54,098 nucleotides of DNA, taken from NCBI GenBank assembly GCA_038116745.1, contig JAYODW010000034.1:1-54098 (forward strand). Direction: 5' to 3'. The notes beneath the pieces were generated by a model that did not search any database, was not told the DNA's origin, and saw nothing but the letters and a program-made list of their open reading frames with translations. Shown here one piece after another: positions 53,103 to 54,098 of this stretch. The translations under genes and the position numbers were made by a program. This DNA is from JAYODW01 sp038116745. Its GTDB lineage: Bacteria; Pseudomonadota; Gammaproteobacteria; Ga0077536. The stretch's first letter is position 1. Every line of letters begins with the position of its first letter.

Positions 53103-53251
53103 GGCCACACAAACGACTGCTAACCGGCACACCTGACGAGACGCTGCAGTGCAGCGTAGTCGCGAAAGCGACCCGTTGCTGCCAATCGCCGGCCATAGCG
53201 GCACCGAAGGGAAGAGGCGGTCAAGCGCCCATTTCCATGCGTTTGTTAGGC
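53103..53251. repeat. Structured element resembling a degenerate integron attC site
   Basis: The right end GCGTTTGTTAGGC (53239-53251) contains GTTAGGC, a perfect GTTRRRY integron core. The left end GGCCACACAAACG (53103-53115) is largely its complement but has GCCACAC instead of the expected GCCTAAC. Between them lie two adjacent hairpins: ACGCTGCA-G-TGCAGCGT (53141-53157) and GTCGC-GAAA-GCGAC with a GNRA loop (53159-53172). The next gene begins 84 bases later, as in a cassette. No matching site follows that gene, so this may equally be a structured RNA or chance. Confidence 0.35.
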
Positions 53252-53334
53252 TGCGCCCTGCCACATTGGTTAAATATGCTCGCCGGGGGGCGACCGCGCC
53301 GGCTGAGAGTTTAATGCGGACTATGGAGAAGGTT

Positions 53335-53841
53335 ATGAGTTGGGATGCTGTTTCCGCCATTGCGGAGAGCCTCGGAGCCCTAGGCGTAATTCTTTCTGTG
53401 TTGTATCTGGCACTTGAAGTCAGATCTAACACCCAAACGCTTAGAGCGGATGCCGGGACCCGAGCGCAAATGGATTGGTCGCGCTACAACATGTTCATAT
53501 CAGAACATCCACATAGGAACGAGATGGCTCGAGTATTCGATCCAGCTGCGAACTATTCCGATCTAACAGAGGATGACCGGATCGCGTTTACATTCGCATT
53601 TCGGGCATTCGCCCAGCAAGTAGAAGCGCAGTATTTTCAGTTCCGCGCAAAGCTGCTGGAGCCAGAAGTATGGGAGGCTCACCTTAGAACCTTCGTAGGT
53701 CTCATAAGCTTTCCTGCCGTGAGCGATTGGTGGGCGCAGGAAACGACGATGCCGATTTACACTCGGTCGTTCCTGGATTGCGTAGCTTCGGCAGAGCCCG
53801 TGGAGCTTTCGGCGAACATAACGGTTGGAGTTGAAACGTGA
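53335..53841 (+). CDS. Hypothetical membrane-anchored protein
   Basis: A 168-residue protein with one N-terminal membrane helix (AIAESLGALGVILSVLYLAL) followed by EVRSNTQTLRADAGTRAQMD and a helical soluble part with many aromatic residues (WSRYNMFISEHP, FAQQVEAQYFQFRAKLL). This layout recurs in uncharacterised proteins of marine gammaproteobacteria, some in integron cassettes, as I recall. ATG 53335 is preferred because GGAGAAGG lies just upstream; longer starts run through the structured element. Codon use is less GC-biased than in the main catabolic genes. Function unknown. Confidence 0.7.
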   Translation: MSWDAVSAIAESLGALGVILSVLYLALEVRSNTQTLRADAGTRAQMDWSRYNMFISEHPHRNEMARVFDPAANYSDLTEDDRIAFTFAFRAFAQQVEAQYFQFRAKLLEPEVWEAHLRTFVGLISFPAVSDWWAQETTMPIYTRSFLDCVASAEPVELSANITVGVET

Positions 53842-54045
53842 GTCACTTCGGCGCGTCGAAAGACGCCCGGTGAGCCGAGCCGGGGGGATATTCGAGAAGT
53901 AGAACAGGGCGCCAGGAGAGCACCTGAACCGAGAGCCCGCTGCGGCGCGTGTTTGAGACTTATCAGGGGTGTCCTGAAGTGTTTCCAGAATAATCCATCC
54001 TTAATATGGATATTGAAGAATCAATTAAAAGAAACGGGTAGTTAA
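53842..54045. other. Intergenic region turning AT-rich
   Basis: 204 bases. A small hairpin GCGTC-GAAA-GACGC at 53853-53866 lies just after the preceding stop and may end transcription. From about 53985 the sequence is AT-rich up to the start of the last gene, consistent with a promoter. Confidence 0.45.
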
Positions 54046-54098
54046 ATGAAATTCGGGATCGTCAGCTACAACACGGAGTACGGCCTGCGGCCGGACGA
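54046..54098 (+). CDS. LLM class oxidoreductase, N-terminus only
   Basis: ATG 54046 opens MKFGIVSYNTEYGLRPD and the window ends in the next codon. The first strand followed by a Tyr-Gly-x-Arg-Pro-Asp turn is characteristic of the probable F420-dependent LLM subfamily also seen at 19292 (MDIGVIMFPTDKAIQP). This would be the fourth such gene in the window. No strong ribosome-binding site is visible. The call rests on 17 residues. Confidence 0.6.
   Translation, partial: MKFGIVSYNTEYGLRPD

Noticed and set aside
53842..54045. A second attC site after the orphan gene at 53335
   Set aside because: No paired core sites; only a five-pair GAAA-loop hairpin and a chance GTTAAAT next to the last start.
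1..54098. CRISPR arrays, rRNA genes or complete insertion sequences
   Set aside because: No regularly spaced repeats, rRNA-like stretches or transposase genes were seen on either strand.

Overview
The window is mostly GC-rich DNA packed with catabolic genes. The codon use and the gene types (NhaA, HugZ with a DUF2470 tail, many heteromeric acyl-CoA dehydrogenases, several LLM-fold oxidoreductases) suggest a high-GC gammaproteobacterium able to degrade lipophilic compounds such as steroids, terpenoids or aromatics. The taxon is an inference. Two 100-base N runs show this is a scaffold. The second N run is flanked by an exact 55-base duplication, so it is an assembly join and not a real gap.

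Layout. 1-603 is AT-rich, with a truncated integrase tail overlapping a small leftward gene, and looks foreign to the rest. 604-5448 holds a histidine phosphatase, an SMP-30 lactonase, an EthA-like Baeyer-Villiger monooxygenase, a glutathione transferase and an aldo/keto reductase. 5555-13890 holds an acyl-CoA dehydrogenase pair, a MaoC-like hydratase, a cupin, an LLM oxidoreductase, a methyltransferase, a reduced acyl-CoA dehydrogenase-like protein and a CaiB CoA-transferase. 14121-15377 is a diguanylate cyclase. 15524-21080 is a rightward beta-oxidation-like run: crotonase, second acyl-CoA dehydrogenase pair, MaoC hydratase, LLM oxidoreductase and esterase. 21139-28001 holds HugZ, an SMR transporter, a DUF3127 protein, SDR and GMC dehydrogenases meeting at the first gap, and an LLM oxidoreductase coupled to an acyl-CoA synthetase.

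28049-29227 is the strongest unusual gene: a redoxin with one in-frame TGA at its active-site cysteine position, followed by a SECIS-like hairpin, so a probable selenoprotein. 29461-37864 runs rightward: kinase, Baeyer-Villiger monooxygenase, kinase, glutathione transferase, a protein with ferritin-type di-iron ligand spacing, a styrene-oxide-isomerase-like membrane protein and an MFS transporter. The di-iron and isomerase genes are 12 bases apart and could form an epoxidation and Meinwald-rearrangement pair.

37895-54098 holds NhaA, an AhpD-like protein, an acyl-CoA carboxylase carboxyltransferase facing a stand-alone biotin carrier, a lipoprotein, a FrnE-like DsbA protein, an AT-richer TMTC-like membrane protein, a cyclase-family hydrolase, a second SMP-30 lactonase, acetolactate synthase, an adenylate cyclase, a cupin, a structured attC-like stretch before an orphan membrane-anchored protein, and the start of a fourth LLM oxidoreductase.
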